Part shown: piece by piece, positions 1 to 9,888 of the stretch
How the letters are laid out: each line of letters begins with the position of its first letter
How positions within the stretch are numbered: position 1 is the first letter of the stretch
NCBI GenBank assembly: GCA_900291925.1
Contig: UWYS01000022.1
Coordinates: forward strand, 1-64,000
DNA length: 64,000 nucleotides
Source of the DNA: Thecaphora thlaspeos
Taxonomy: Eukaryota; Basidiomycota; Ustilaginomycetes; Urocystidales; Glomosporiaceae
Direction: 5' to 3'
Translations under genes and position numbers: made by a program
Notes under the pieces: generated by a model
What the model was told of the DNA's origin: nothing
Database searches by the model: none
Seen by the model: only the letters and a program-made list of their open reading frames with translations

Positions 1-213
1 AACCCTAACCTAACCCTAACCCTAACCCTAACCCTAACCCTAACCCTAACCCTAACCCTAACCCTAACCCTAACCCTAACCCTAACCCTAACCCTAACCC
101 TAACCCTAACCCTAACCCTAACCCTAACCCTAACCCTAACCCTAACCCTAACCCTAACCCTAACCCTAACCCTAACCCTAACCCTAACCCTAACCCTAAC
201 CCTAACCCTAACC
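1..213. repeat. Telomere repeat tract, (CCCTAA)n
   Basis: About 35 tandem copies of CCCTAA run from the first base, with one shortened unit near position 7-11. On the opposite strand this is TTAGGG, the vertebrate-type repeat used by many filamentous fungi and basidiomycetes. The orientation (C-rich strand 5' to 3' inward) is that of a left chromosome end. The 5'-most base is probably the assembly limit rather than the true terminus. The tract passes directly into unique sequence, with no subtelomeric satellite. Confidence 0.98.
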
Positions 214-407
214 CCCATGCACCTGAAATTCTCCTTTCCGACACATACCGAAGAGAAATCGGGCGCTGTTTGTCCATTTTGTGCCTTTAATCACTCTCGT
301 CGTCCACATCTCCGCACTTGGAGCATGAGCGTCCGGTCTTCTACTCTACACCACGACACGAGATACCACGCAAAACGACCCTCGTCGTGTCCCGTGTTTG
401 TGCTCGT
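214..407. other. Telomere-proximal spacer
   Basis: These 194 bp are all that separates the telomere repeat from the stop codon of the PSO2-like gene. The stretch is unique sequence and must hold the 3' UTR and transcription terminator of that gene. I see no tandem repeat, Y'-like element or helicase remnant. Confidence 0.7.
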
Positions 408-3400
408 TCACCAGTACGTCCTCGCTCTGGGTTCCGGCCCATCCAGCACGCCCGCTTTGGCCCTTTTGCGTTTCTCTGCGGCCCACTTTTCAAACCACTT
501 TGCCATCTTTGCTCTGCTGGTGGGTGAGCCGACGTTGACGGTCGCTATGATCCGATCGTAGCTTGTCGAGAGGGCGAAGGTGGTTAGTTCGAACTGTCGT
601 CGAAGAGCGAGGCGAGGCAAGAAGGGGAGGGAAGACGAAATGGCTCAGTGACTGACGAATTGACGACACGGGAAGACGAGAAGAAAAGGCAACGGGGCGG
701 TCAAGACTCACGAAGCTGCTGTGCTCCGAGTAAGGTACGCCGTAGATCATGTACTCGGGTGTACTGTCGCGCGTCGCTACCAGACCGCTCGGGCCGAAAT
801 CCCTCGCTTGGTTCCACGAGATCAGTCTGTCCAAGTTGGGCGAGACCGTCTCGGTCCCCGTCGGGGGCTTGTAGGTCCACCCCGTCGGTCGGAAGGCGAC
901 GGCGTGGGTGAAGTCGCAGCCGCGTGCCCGGAGCGCCGCCACCATGTCGCGTAGTCCCTCAGCGTTGATGGTGTGCAGGTTGGTGACGTGCACGCTCGCC
1001 CGGTTCGGATCGCGCGTGAGCAGCGAGTGCAGCTCGGCATCCTCGAGCTGCGCGTAGACGCGATATTTGCGCGAATCGACGCAGAATACCTTGGTGCTCA
1101 TCGTCTGCGCCACCGCCTTGACCAGCTTTTCCTTGCCGATTGTATAGGTTCCGACGACGACCAGCAGCTGGCCCGTCTGCCGCGCGCTCGCGATCGAGGC
1201 TTTCGAGGCTGTGCTCTGCCTCGCAAGCCAGTTGCGAGACGTCATCGTGCCGTCGTCGTCGTCGTTGCCACCGCCTGCCTCTTCCTTCTTGATGAACGCC
1301 GTCGGCTTCTCTTCGTCCTCTTGCTTGATGGCCACGGCTGAGGCAGATGCGTCGCCTCTCGCCGTGTCGACATCACCCTGGTCATCTTCCTTCTTGACCA
1401 CGGGTGATGCTTCGCCGCTACCGGGGACGTCATCAGCCACCGCTTGCCACGATTCCGATTGCGGCTGCGTACCCTCGTCTTCCTCTTCTTCGAAATGAGC
1501 GATTCCTCGCCGAGCACCGCGAGTGGCTGCGAGGACCGAGTCTTCGTCCTCCAGCAGCGGCTCTTCGTCGTCATAGTCGGCGTCGGCGTCCTCCACCTTG
1601 ACCTTGACGTCGTCCGGCGGTGGGGCGGTAGCACCTTGTCCGTCAGCACGTTGGCCCGCCTCGACGCCAAGCCAGCCCTTGAAAGCCGTGGCGGTAGCGC
1701 TGCTCCGTGACGCTGCCGCCGCTTGTGCGCCAGCGCCGAGTCGAGGCAGCGGCGTCCTCCAGTCCTCCTCTGCCTCCTCCTCGGCCTTCAACAGGCCAGC
1801 CTTGCTATCGTCGCCGCCCTCGGCCTTGACGGGCATCAGCCTGCGGACCAGCTCGGCGCACGCCTCGACCACCTGGTCCTGCGCGGGGAAGCAGTAGCGC
1901 GGGTTGCAGTAGGTCGTGTCGAGGTAGATGATGTCGAGCTTCTTGCCCTTGACCTGCGGGTGGTTGGTGTGGATGGGGCTGGCGCGAAAGTCGCCGCAGT
2001 GGAGGTAGCGGAAGACCCTGCTCGTGCCGATGTGCGGGCTGCCGTGGGCACGCCCCAGCAGCTGGGCCGTCTGTGGACCCTCAAAGAGGAACAGGCACGA
2101 GCCGGGGCAGTGGTTGGCATCGATGCACGTGACGGTGACGCCGCCGCTGTCGGGAATCAGCGTGGGGACCTCCATCGGGAGCGGACGGAGCCACTTGTCA
2201 TCGACGCGCAGGCTGGTGCTGCAGAGATTGGCCGTGGTGACGCTGCAGTAGACGGGGCCGTGGCACCAGCTGTTGCTGAGGCCGCCGTAGTGATCGCTGT
2301 GGAAGTGCGAAAGAAAGTAGCCCTGGCAGTCGTCGATGCGACCAAAGCGAAAGGCGTCGACGCTGAGCGGCATGCCCTCTAGCACCTTGTAGAAGGGCGC
2401 GGTACGCGCGGCCGGCTTGTTACGCGCGCGGCCGAACCGGTTGTTGGCTTCGACGGCGTCAGCCGTGGCCCACTGCTTGGCCTCCGAGTGCGGCGTCATC
2501 AGCATGGTGAAGGCGGTGGCGGGTGCCGCTCTCGCTTCCCCTCCCGGCGTCGAGCCTTGCCCAACGCTGCCTCTCGTCTGCTGTGGCTGCGGTGGAGGCG
2601 GCTGCACCGATTCGACCACCTTGGTCCCGGACTGAAGACGGTCGGTCAGCTGCGAGATGGGGAACATCTTCGCGGAGTGGGCGGAGCTGGGAGGGTCGGG
2701 ACCGCCAGCTTGTCCGCCATGGCCGTCGTCGTCGATAGCCACCACTGCCGCTGGTGTGGCCGAGCCCGACACAGACGCTGACGCCGATGGAGCGGGCGAG
2801 CAAGAGGTTGATCGACGCCCCTGTGCGGCGCCATTGCGTAGCAGTGCAGCCTGCTCGGCTGAACGGACCTCGGAGGCTGCATCCAAGGATAGCGGGAAGG
2901 TGGGCTTAGGGTTGGAGCCGGAGCTGTCGAGGCAGGTGTTGACGTGTGTCTCGATGGTGCGAAAGGGGATCTGGCGCGAGCAGACGGGACAGTCTACGAG
3001 GCGGTCGTCTGAAGTGGAGGGGAAGGGAGAAGGGCTCGGCAGGGAGGGGACGTTCGTCGGCGTTGGCGTTGGCTTGGTCGATGTCGGAGGAGAGGCCGCC
3101 TTCGGAGGTGACCGTGACCGGAGCGATGTGGTGCTGCTGGGATGAGACGCGGTAGCAGTCAGTGCCGATGCTGGAGCCGGTTCTGTTGCGGTTGATATTG
3201 CGGTGGTGGGCGAGGTGCTAGATGTGCCGCTGGACGATCCGTTCCTCCGCCCCTGTCCTTCCTGCAGACTGGCAGCAATGGCCCTGTCGATCTCTATCTC
3301 TTCTCTACTCTTGCGGAGATGAGCACTGGGCAGCCTGGGTCTCTGTCTCTCGTGACGTGTCGGCGAGACGCCAATCTGCTGCTGCTGCTGCTGTGGCGAG

Positions 3401-3588
3401 TGGCGTTGTGCGAGGGGCGATGGCGAGTGCCACTCTGCGGCGGGGGGGCCAGAGGCGGAGGGGTTGGCGAAAAAGGCGAGTAGGCTGGGCTGATGATGCG
3501 ATTTGGTAGGTGATGAGTCGCTTTTGTGAGTGATCCTGCGTCTTTTGTTGGGAGATGATGAGGCGGTGGAGGGTGCGGCGGAAGACAT
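408..3588 (-). CDS. PSO2: DNA cross-link repair nuclease, PSO2/SNM1 family
   Basis: Two exons, 3588-712 and 593-408, with a 118-nt GTGAGT...CAG intron; 1020 aa. The join restores the family C-terminus (EHSS-F-FELTTFALS ... IIATVNVGS). Order of parts: a PIP-box-like QPSLLAFF near residue 35; a UBZ4-type C2HC zinc finger starting at Cys200; metallo-beta-lactamase motif HFHSDH at about residue 428, followed by DANHCPG and DTTYC; then the beta-CASP/DRMBL part. An acidic, low-complexity insertion of about 200 residues (roughly 590-800) splits the nuclease domain. The family are 5' exonucleases that process interstrand cross-links in the nucleus. The start at 3588 was chosen because the Met has an A/C-rich Kozak context and precedes the PIP box; the frame stays open upstream to 3894. 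Transcription runs toward the telomere. Confidence 0.95.
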
Positions 3589-4122
3589 GGCGGTGGCGGT
3601 CGGGCGATGGCACTGGTGGGCGCGTGGTGGGCGGAGACGAGGGTGGGAGCGAGAGACGAGGGATCTCCATGCGGTGTGGTCGTCGATGGAGTCGAGATAT
3701 ATGTATGTGCTGGCGTGTCTGGTGGAGGATGACGGTACGTGTGTGTGTGTGGCGGTGCGAGGGGGTGGCGAAGGGGAGGTTGAGGTTGGTGGCAGAAAGG
3801 GAGGATAGGTTTGTGTGGCGCAGCGGCTGTCGCTGAGCGCGCTCGCTGCCGCTGCCGCTGCCGCCTGCCCCGCATAAGCGCGGCTTGCTCCCACTTTTTG
3901 AGCCCATTTCTACGCCGGCGCCTCTCAGCTCACACCAAAGGTAGTAAGTAGTAAACGACCGAGACACGAGGCAGCCCCCTCGTCGAGCTCACCCTTGCCG
4001 CCATCCCTCGACTCTCGACTGTCGGCACACAGACGGCTCAGCGCTGCGTCTTTCGATCATCTATTGGTATCACGGCTCGATAGGTACATGCTTAGGCCTC
4101 TGCGCCGGGCCTCGCCCCTCGT
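3589..4122. other. Intergenic, upstream of PSO2
   Basis: This is promoter space for the PSO2-like gene and the 3' flank of the NmrA-like gene. It contains a short GT run near 3739-3752. No further gene is recognisable. Confidence 0.5.
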
Positions 4123-4977
4123 TCACTTGACGAGCTCCTCGACCGATCGGACCTTGGGCTCGAAGCCGGTGCGCTTGTTGTCCGTCTCAAACTCGCCCAG
4201 ACCCTCGGACAGCATTCCGCTGACGAGGAAGCCAATCGCGTGCGCTGGGTTCTCGCTCGTGTTGGCCAGCTTGAACGCCTCGTCGACCGGCATAGTATTG
4301 ACCTTGAACTCGACGCCCTTGGCCTTCTCGTAGGCCGTAATGGCGCCGTTGATCGACGTCTTAAAGCTTTGCACGCGCAGCAGTGAGTTGGCCAGCTCGT
4401 CGGTCGTCTGCGTCCGCAGCACGTGGCTCACGAAGCGTCCCACGTCGTCCTCGTCCGTCACGACAAATGTCGCCGTACCGTCGCCCACCCTCGTCACCTG
4501 CGACTTTTCGAAGTCGAACCCGAGGAAGGCGTGGTAGAGGTAGCCACCCAGCACGTTGTTGGCGATGCGGAGGTACGGCATCTGGATCTCCTTGAGGTGC
4601 GTGACAATGGCCTGCTTCATGTGAAAGTACCAGTGCTGCGCGACGCTCTCCGGCGCCTTGACGTCCGGCAGTCCCCAGTCGGACGTCACAAAGAGCTTGA
4701 CGCCCACCTTCTTGGCGGCGTTGGCCAGCTTGATCTGGCACGAGACCATGTCTGCACCGTTGACGGTCGCGAGCAGCACTTCGATGCCCTCGAGAGCGGC
4801 AACGAGTGTCGCATCGTCGTCGTAGTTGATCGTCTTGAAGTTGACCGCGTCGAGACCCTTGGGGGCGGTGGTGCCGCGCGTCAGGACGACGACGTCGAGC
4901 GAGTCGGCCTGCAGCGCCTTGACGATCGACGATCCGAGGTAGCCGGCGCCGGCGACAGCAATCTTTGGGCTCGACAT
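4123..4977 (-). CDS. NmrA-like / isoflavone-reductase-like NAD(P)-binding protein
   Basis: Single exon, 284 aa, starting MSSPKIAVAGAG. The N-terminal GAGYLG is the Rossmann-fold GxGxxG dinucleotide site. It is followed by a VVLTRG strand (second beta-strand, where NADPH-preferring members carry a basic residue) and a long atypical-SDR body with FVTSDWG and a YLRIANNVLGGY stretch. This is the NmrA/PCBER layout found in many fungal proteins; members act as redox sensors or reductases and the substrate cannot be read from sequence. The frame is open a further 75 codons upstream, but that part is Ser/Thr-rich and unlike the family, so I place the start at 4977. It most likely acts in the cytosol, as no signal or membrane segment is seen. 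Confidence 0.86.
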   Translation of the reverse strand: MSSPKIAVAGAGYLGSSIVKALQADSLDVVVLTRGTTAPKGLDAVNFKTINYDDDATLVAALEGIEVLLATVNGADMVSCQIKLANAAKKVGVKLFVTSDWGLPDVKAPESVAQHWYFHMKQAIVTHLKEIQMPYLRIANNVLGGYLYHAFLGFDFEKSQVTRVGDGTATFVVTDEDDVGRFVSHVLRTQTTDELANSLLRVQSFKTSINGAITAYEKAKGVEFKVNTMPVDEAFKLANTSENPAHAIGFLVSGMLSEGLGEFETDNKRTGFEPKVRSVEELVK

Positions 4978-7158
4978 GATGGTGGTGGTGGTGGATTCGT
5001 GAGGGTAGGTTTGATGGGCGGTGCCTAAAATGGGAGAGTTTGAGAAGCTTGGGGTAAAAACGTTAGAGGCCGAGACTGGTGGCTTGCTTGCTTGGTAGTT
5101 GGACTCGAAGGAGATGCGGTGGTGGGTGGATGTTGTCGGAAGGGAAGGGGTGGACGAGACTGTCCCTTGAGCTCTTGATATGCTTTCTGTCTCGGCCCCC
5201 ACCCACCTCTACGCAGGGCGGTGTGTCTGTGGGATGGTGTGTCGCGAGTCGGTCGCTCGTGAGCAGGAGCGGTCTACTCTGTACGTACCGAGTACCCCGC
5301 AGAAGGGCGGGCCGTGTATACACAGTCACGAGTGTGTGAGTAACTACCCACACACCTCTCTCTGTAGCTGCGCCTCCATGTGAAGGCCGACGCTCGCCCC
5401 CACGTCGGATCTGCAGCGTCCCAACCGAGCAAGAGCCTATCTCCGCGATTCAATGTCGTTCCCGGAGCCGTTGTTCCGGCCCCAGTCGACAGCCTCGAAT
5501 CAACACCACTCGAGTAAGTAGGTTAGGTTAGACGCCAAGTACTCATCCTGCTAGTTAACTTAAGTGTCACCTTCCCTTACCTCTGCGCCCTTCTGCGCCC
5601 ACCTTGCTCGTTGTCGGCGCTCGCTCGTACAGTATGGCGTCAAGACGCTTGCGCGCAGGCTTACGCCCAACCTTGGCGCCCGCCATTCGGCGGGACGGAG
5701 GTATCTCTGGCCACGCGGCGGCGATGGCAAGCGTCGATGGGATAGAGTCACGAATATCAAGTACTCTTGATCGTGTGGGGCGCCACCGCATCCTCTGCGA
5801 TGCTGAGCAGACGATGACGAGTCGACGCAGCGAGATAGCCAAAGTACAATAATAATAGTTAGTGTGTGTTTGTAGTGTAACCCTAACCGATAGAAGCCGC
5901 CTGTCTGGTGTCGTTGCTTACTTCATCGCCGCCTCTCAGCCGCCCTCGCAGGGCGACGAGGATGACCAGGAATAGACGAAAGCTTAGGGTTAGAGTTCGT
6001 GTGCCGAGCAGGAAGGGATCAGTTCACTGGTCTGTGTGCATGTTTGGGCCGAGCAGATGAGCGATTCGGGGACGGCATCACGAGATCCAGGCCTAGGCTG
6101 GCGGTTATCGCCGTTACGGCAGCCGTATCCGGCGGGGGCGTGCCGGAGTTTAGAGACGACGTTTAACTTGCCCATAACTTAGCGCCATATCCTTGGATTC
6201 CCACCGAGCACAAAGGGACGGCGCGGCAGCCCAGACGCCAGCTCTGCCCTCGTGTGGGTCCAGGCTTAGATGTAGCAAGAGATGTGCTGCCGTTGCGGGG
6301 AAATGGTCAACACCCGTAGGCGTGATCGTCTCGTTGGTCGTGGAACGCGTTGACGGTGAAAGGCAGGGTCTGGCAGGCCGGTCAGATGCGTCGTTTCCTT
6401 GCTAGCGCTCAGACAGACATGGTGCGGCGGTGTCCCACGCCGACGCCGTCGTTAGCGAGCACGGTAGGCTGCTGTACACTACTGGCAGGGTCGGTTGATG
6501 CCCTGGTGCGCGGCTCGCGGCTTTGACGATGCAAGCGGATGAGCCGTAGCGACAGAGAGCGGTCGGACGGTTGGTGCTTCGAGGCATCGGCCTGACCGGC
6601 TGGCTGGCTGGAGAGGGTGGAGCTCCGATTGTCGGCCGGCTGGTTGATGATGAGGGGAGAAAGAGGCGGTGCCGGCCGTCGGTCTCGGGGAGGGAGCACA
6701 GCCTCGGTGACTGTACCTCAAGGCTTGGCAGAGGGGAGCGAGGTGGGCCGAGCGGCGGTGCTGCCGAGCGACAAAGGCATCATGGCATGGCAGGAGGCGC
6801 ATGGCAAGGCAAGGCGAGGCATGACGGCGAGACGGCCGGACCCTTGCTTGACCAGCTTTTCCTCCGCTTCCCCTTTGGCTGCCGCTCGGGCCTTTTTCCT
6901 TCTCTTCTCGCCCCCCCCCCCCCCCCCCCACCTTGCCCCCACCTTCACTCGTCTTCAGCATCTACAGTCCTCGACGCTCGCCCTCCTCTGCTCTGTATCA
7001 CCGCCGTCGCCGCTACCATTGCCATCACCACAACCATCGCCACATCCACCGCTATCGAAGCGCCATCGATACGACACTCCCGCATTCCACACGCTCTCAC
7101 ATCCCTTTCCTCCACGCCAGCAAGCGCGCAACTACTCCCCCACGCACCACACCCCGAC
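4978..7158. other. Long intergenic region with telomere-like motifs and a poly-C tract
   Basis: There is no convincing gene in 2.2 kb. It holds short telomere-like words: GGTTAGGTTA at 5521-5530, TAACCCTAACC at 5878-5888 and, inverted, TTAGGGTTAG at 5984-5993. A run of 19 C lies at 6911-6929. The segment 6960-7158 is C/A-rich and is probably the 5' leader of the next gene, whose frame is open but featureless back to 6571. Confidence 0.5.
6911..6929. repeat. Poly-C homopolymer tract
   Basis: Nineteen consecutive C residues lie about 230 bp upstream of the aminotransferase-like start codon. The exact length is prone to sequencing error. Confidence 0.9.
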
Positions 7159-8859
7159 ATGGACGCTGGCATGCCATCCCACGACATCGGTAGACGGCCT
7201 GGAATGGGCAGCAGACCCGTCAGCAACGAGCCTGGCTCGTCGTACGACGGCTACCAGGCGCAGCTTGGTCACGGCCGCAGCTACAGTCACGCCTACGGCC
7301 GCCGCACCCCTGCCGGTCCCATCGTGCCGACCGAAGTCTTCACCACGATGCGATACAACCTTCAGCCAATCATGAACGCCGAACCGTCGGGCGCCCTCAC
7401 GCAGACAGAGGCAGACGCCCTGGTCGACGCCATGCTGCCCGCAGAGATTTTCCGGCGACGACGGAAAGCTGCCAGGGTCCCCTCGACCAACCCCTTTGCG
7501 GCCGCTATGATGGAAGCTGCTGCGGCCCAGGACCAAGACGGCCCCAGCGAGATCTCCGCAGCTGCTCCGCTCGATGCAGAGGTGGCCGCCTACCGCCTGG
7601 CACGCCATATCCCGCTGCTGGCGGAGCACCTCGAGCGCCTTCAAGTCTCAGCGGGCGCAATGTGCCGCATCTATCCCTTGGCCTGGTCGGCCGCCCTACT
7701 GCAGCAGCGCCGCGTGTTGCAGGGGGAGCAGATCATGCTCGCCGTCGAGGAGGCCATCTTTGGCTCGGACATCGACAACGACAGCGGGGCGCAGGTGCGC
7801 GGGATCCGCGTCGCCATCAAGCGCGAGGGGAGGATCGAGGTGCGGATACGCGATCTCATCCCTTTCCCCGACACCGCGAGCGGCGGCGGCTCAGAGGTCT
7901 CGGCGGCGGCGGCGGCAGGGCGCTCGCTCGGCAGCAGCGGCTGGGCCGTTCGACCGCCGCCGCCGAGCGTGCGCATCGACACGATGCCGACGCGGGTGCG
8001 CATGCTCGACCTGGAGCCGGTCGCCTTCAACAAGACGGACGCGCGCGGCTTCTACGAAGCGGCAAAGGCGCGCGTTTCGGCGGATCCGTCGGTGCTGAGC
8101 GGCGTGCGGCCGGAAGACGGCAGGTGCTTTGACGTCCTGTTGTGGACGGACGAGCAGCTCGACCTGGATCTCAATCTGGCGGCGCACGGGATCGATGCGA
8201 GCGATACGGCGGCGGCGGCAGACGAGGCCCAGCAGCAGGTGACGGAGAGCAGCATCGCCAACATTGTCGTCGAGATGCTCCACCCGCTGCCGTCATTGGC
8301 CGGACAGAAGGACGACGACGACGACGACGACGACCTTTATTACAACGAAAATGACGACAGCGACGGACGGGCGTCGTGGCGATCGCTGTTCATCACGCCG
8401 CCCAGCCAGCTGGGGATGCTGGATGGCCTGCTGCGCCACCACCTGGTCGAGTCGAAGCTGGTGGAAGAGTCGGTGGTGACGGTGTCGCAGCTGCGTGCGT
8501 GGCTCGAGAGGGGCGAGGCTAAGCTGTGGCTTTGCAACTCGCTGCGGGGGATGTGGCAGGTGGAGCTGGTGGACGATCTGCCGTTCCAGCTGCCGAGGGC
8601 GGACGCGACGGGGCAGCAGAGGCGAGAGGTGACCGTCGGAGGAAGCGCGGGAGAAACACAGAGGACGACGTCAGGAGGCGTAGCGACGAGGAGGGGAGGG
8701 GGAGCGGGGAAGAAGCGTTTCAGCACGCTGATGCGCAGGTCCTCGGTGGCTGCCTCGCCGGCTGCGACCAACGGTGCCGGTGCCGCCGACGACGGGCGAC
8801 AAGCAGAGGGGAGAAAGGGCAAAAAGGGCGCTAAGGAGGAAAAGTGCCTCGTCATGTAG
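7159..8859 (+). CDS. Class IV (ADC-lyase/ABZ2-like) aminotransferase-fold protein with C-terminal CaaX box
   Basis: Single exon, 566 aa, start MDAGMPSHD in a GACATGG context. Family landmarks appear in order. VFTTMRYN resembles the N-terminal FETLR-type strand, and HIPLLAEHLERL the first helix. FNKTDARGFYEAA contains Lys292 in the place of the PLP-binding lysine. VTESSIANIVVE matches the TE-x-S-x-x-N-I block. LGMLDGLLR and LWLCNSLRGM match the C-terminal G-x-x-R and N-S-x-R-G blocks. Family members act on aminodeoxychorismate, branched-chain or D-amino acids; ABZ2-type folate (pABA) function is an inference. Additions are a long N-terminal region, an Asp-rich loop near residue 390 and a basic Ser/Lys-rich tail ending CLVM, a canonical farnesylation motif. 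That suggests a membrane-anchored enzyme, which is unusual for this fold. The body is divergent, so enzymatic activity is not certain. Confidence 0.75.
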   Translation: MDAGMPSHDIGRRPGMGSRPVSNEPGSSYDGYQAQLGHGRSYSHAYGRRTPAGPIVPTEVFTTMRYNLQPIMNAEPSGALTQTEADALVDAMLPAEIFRRRRKAARVPSTNPFAAAMMEAAAAQDQDGPSEISAAAPLDAEVAAYRLARHIPLLAEHLERLQVSAGAMCRIYPLAWSAALLQQRRVLQGEQIMLAVEEAIFGSDIDNDSGAQVRGIRVAIKREGRIEVRIRDLIPFPDTASGGGSEVSAAAAAGRSLGSSGWAVRPPPPSVRIDTMPTRVRMLDLEPVAFNKTDARGFYEAAKARVSADPSVLSGVRPEDGRCFDVLLWTDEQLDLDLNLAAHGIDASDTAAAADEAQQQVTESSIANIVVEMLHPLPSLAGQKDDDDDDDDLYYNENDDSDGRASWRSLFITPPSQLGMLDGLLRHHLVESKLVEESVVTVSQLRAWLERGEAKLWLCNSLRGMWQVELVDDLPFQLPRADATGQQRREVTVGGSAGETQRTTSGGVATRRGGGAGKKRFSTLMRRSSVAASPAATNGAGAADDGRQAEGRKGKKGAKEEKCLVM

Positions 8860-9708
8860 CGGTACGGTCTGCTGCGGCGGTCACGTCTCGTTGCAGTCCC
8901 TTGAGTGGGCAAAGGAACGAGTGCCGAAGGTTGACGGAAGGTTGACGGCCACGATGGCACGACCAGATACGGCCGGAGAGCGATGGTCGCTGTGGGTGCA
9001 AGCGGCCACTGCTACGTGTCTGCCTACTGTATTCGCCCGTCTAAGTACACGACGAGGTGGCAAGCGGTCGGCGGAGCAAGTGTGGATGATCTCGCAGCGT
9101 CACCGCACTTTGGACGGGGTGTTGGGTGACATGAGCGTGCTGTATGACGCGTCTCCGGGGTGCCCTTTTGTTTTCGCGCGAAGCAGTACGTAGATGGTCT
9201 AGTGCCGGTGTGGGAGTGGGTGCTAGGTGTTGGCGTCGGGGTCAATGCGGCGGTGCGTTGGAACATGGAGTCTTGGAGTAGGACACGGCAGTGCGGGTTA
9301 CATGACTTTGTCGCGCACACGGTGGCCGAGGTTGCATGTTTTGGTGGGGCAGCGCGGGTGTGTACATAGCGACAAGTCCGTCGGTGCTGACGCTGCCTCG
9401 TTTGGTCCGACGGAGATATTATGTACTATCGTGTAAAGCGGGGGCGAGATGCCGGCGGAGGGGGGCGGAGAAAGGTTTACATAGGAAATCGTATCCAACA
9501 AACGGGCTAGTTATGGGGGAGGTCCAAGTTTTTTGTTTTTTTTTTTGACAGGTGCAAGCGAGAGAGGCGCACCCAATCACGAATGACGACGCCCGAGTTG
9601 CTGTGCTGAGCTGAGGGTGGCAAAGCCAAGGCGGGCCATGCCATGCTGCCATGTTGGAGGTGGAGCGTGTGCTTTCGGAAGCTTTGCAGCCGGACCCCAC
9701 GCCGTCGC

Positions 9709-9743
9709 TGCCCCCTGCCCCTGCCCCTGCCCCTGCCCCTGCC
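9709..9743. repeat. (CCCCTG)n hexanucleotide tandem repeat
   Basis: Five or so near-perfect CCCCTG units lie about 390 bp upstream of the RTA1-like start codon. Confidence 0.85.
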
Positions 9744-9881
9744 GCTCCTTCGGAAACCTTGGCAACATGCCCCGCCCGCCCTGGTCCGCCTGGCTGGATG
9801 CTGGCAACCTTGACCATCTTCCGCCGTCGGACTTGCAGAGCAGATTACCATATCAGAAGCGGGGGAGCGCTTCGTATGTAC

Positions 9882-9888
9882 ATATAAG
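9882..9888 (+). promoter_or_regulatory. TATA-box-like element
   Basis: ATATAAG within CATATAAGAG lies about 245 bp upstream of the ATG at 10131 on the coding strand. It is followed by a pyrimidine-rich stretch typical of fungal transcription starts. The assignment is by motif and position only. Confidence 0.4.

Noticed and set aside
5..277. Leu-Gly repeat open frame on the minus strand
   Set aside because: It is the telomere repeat read as codons (TTAGGG gives Leu-Gly); not a gene.
490..711. C-terminal end of the PSO2 frame reading past position 712
   Set aside because: It runs into the intron; the spliced exon 593-408 restores the conserved family C-terminus.
5030..5202. Upstream 75-codon extension of the NmrA-like protein
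   Set aside because: The extension is Ser/Thr-rich and unlike the family, whose Rossmann motif normally begins within a few residues of the start.
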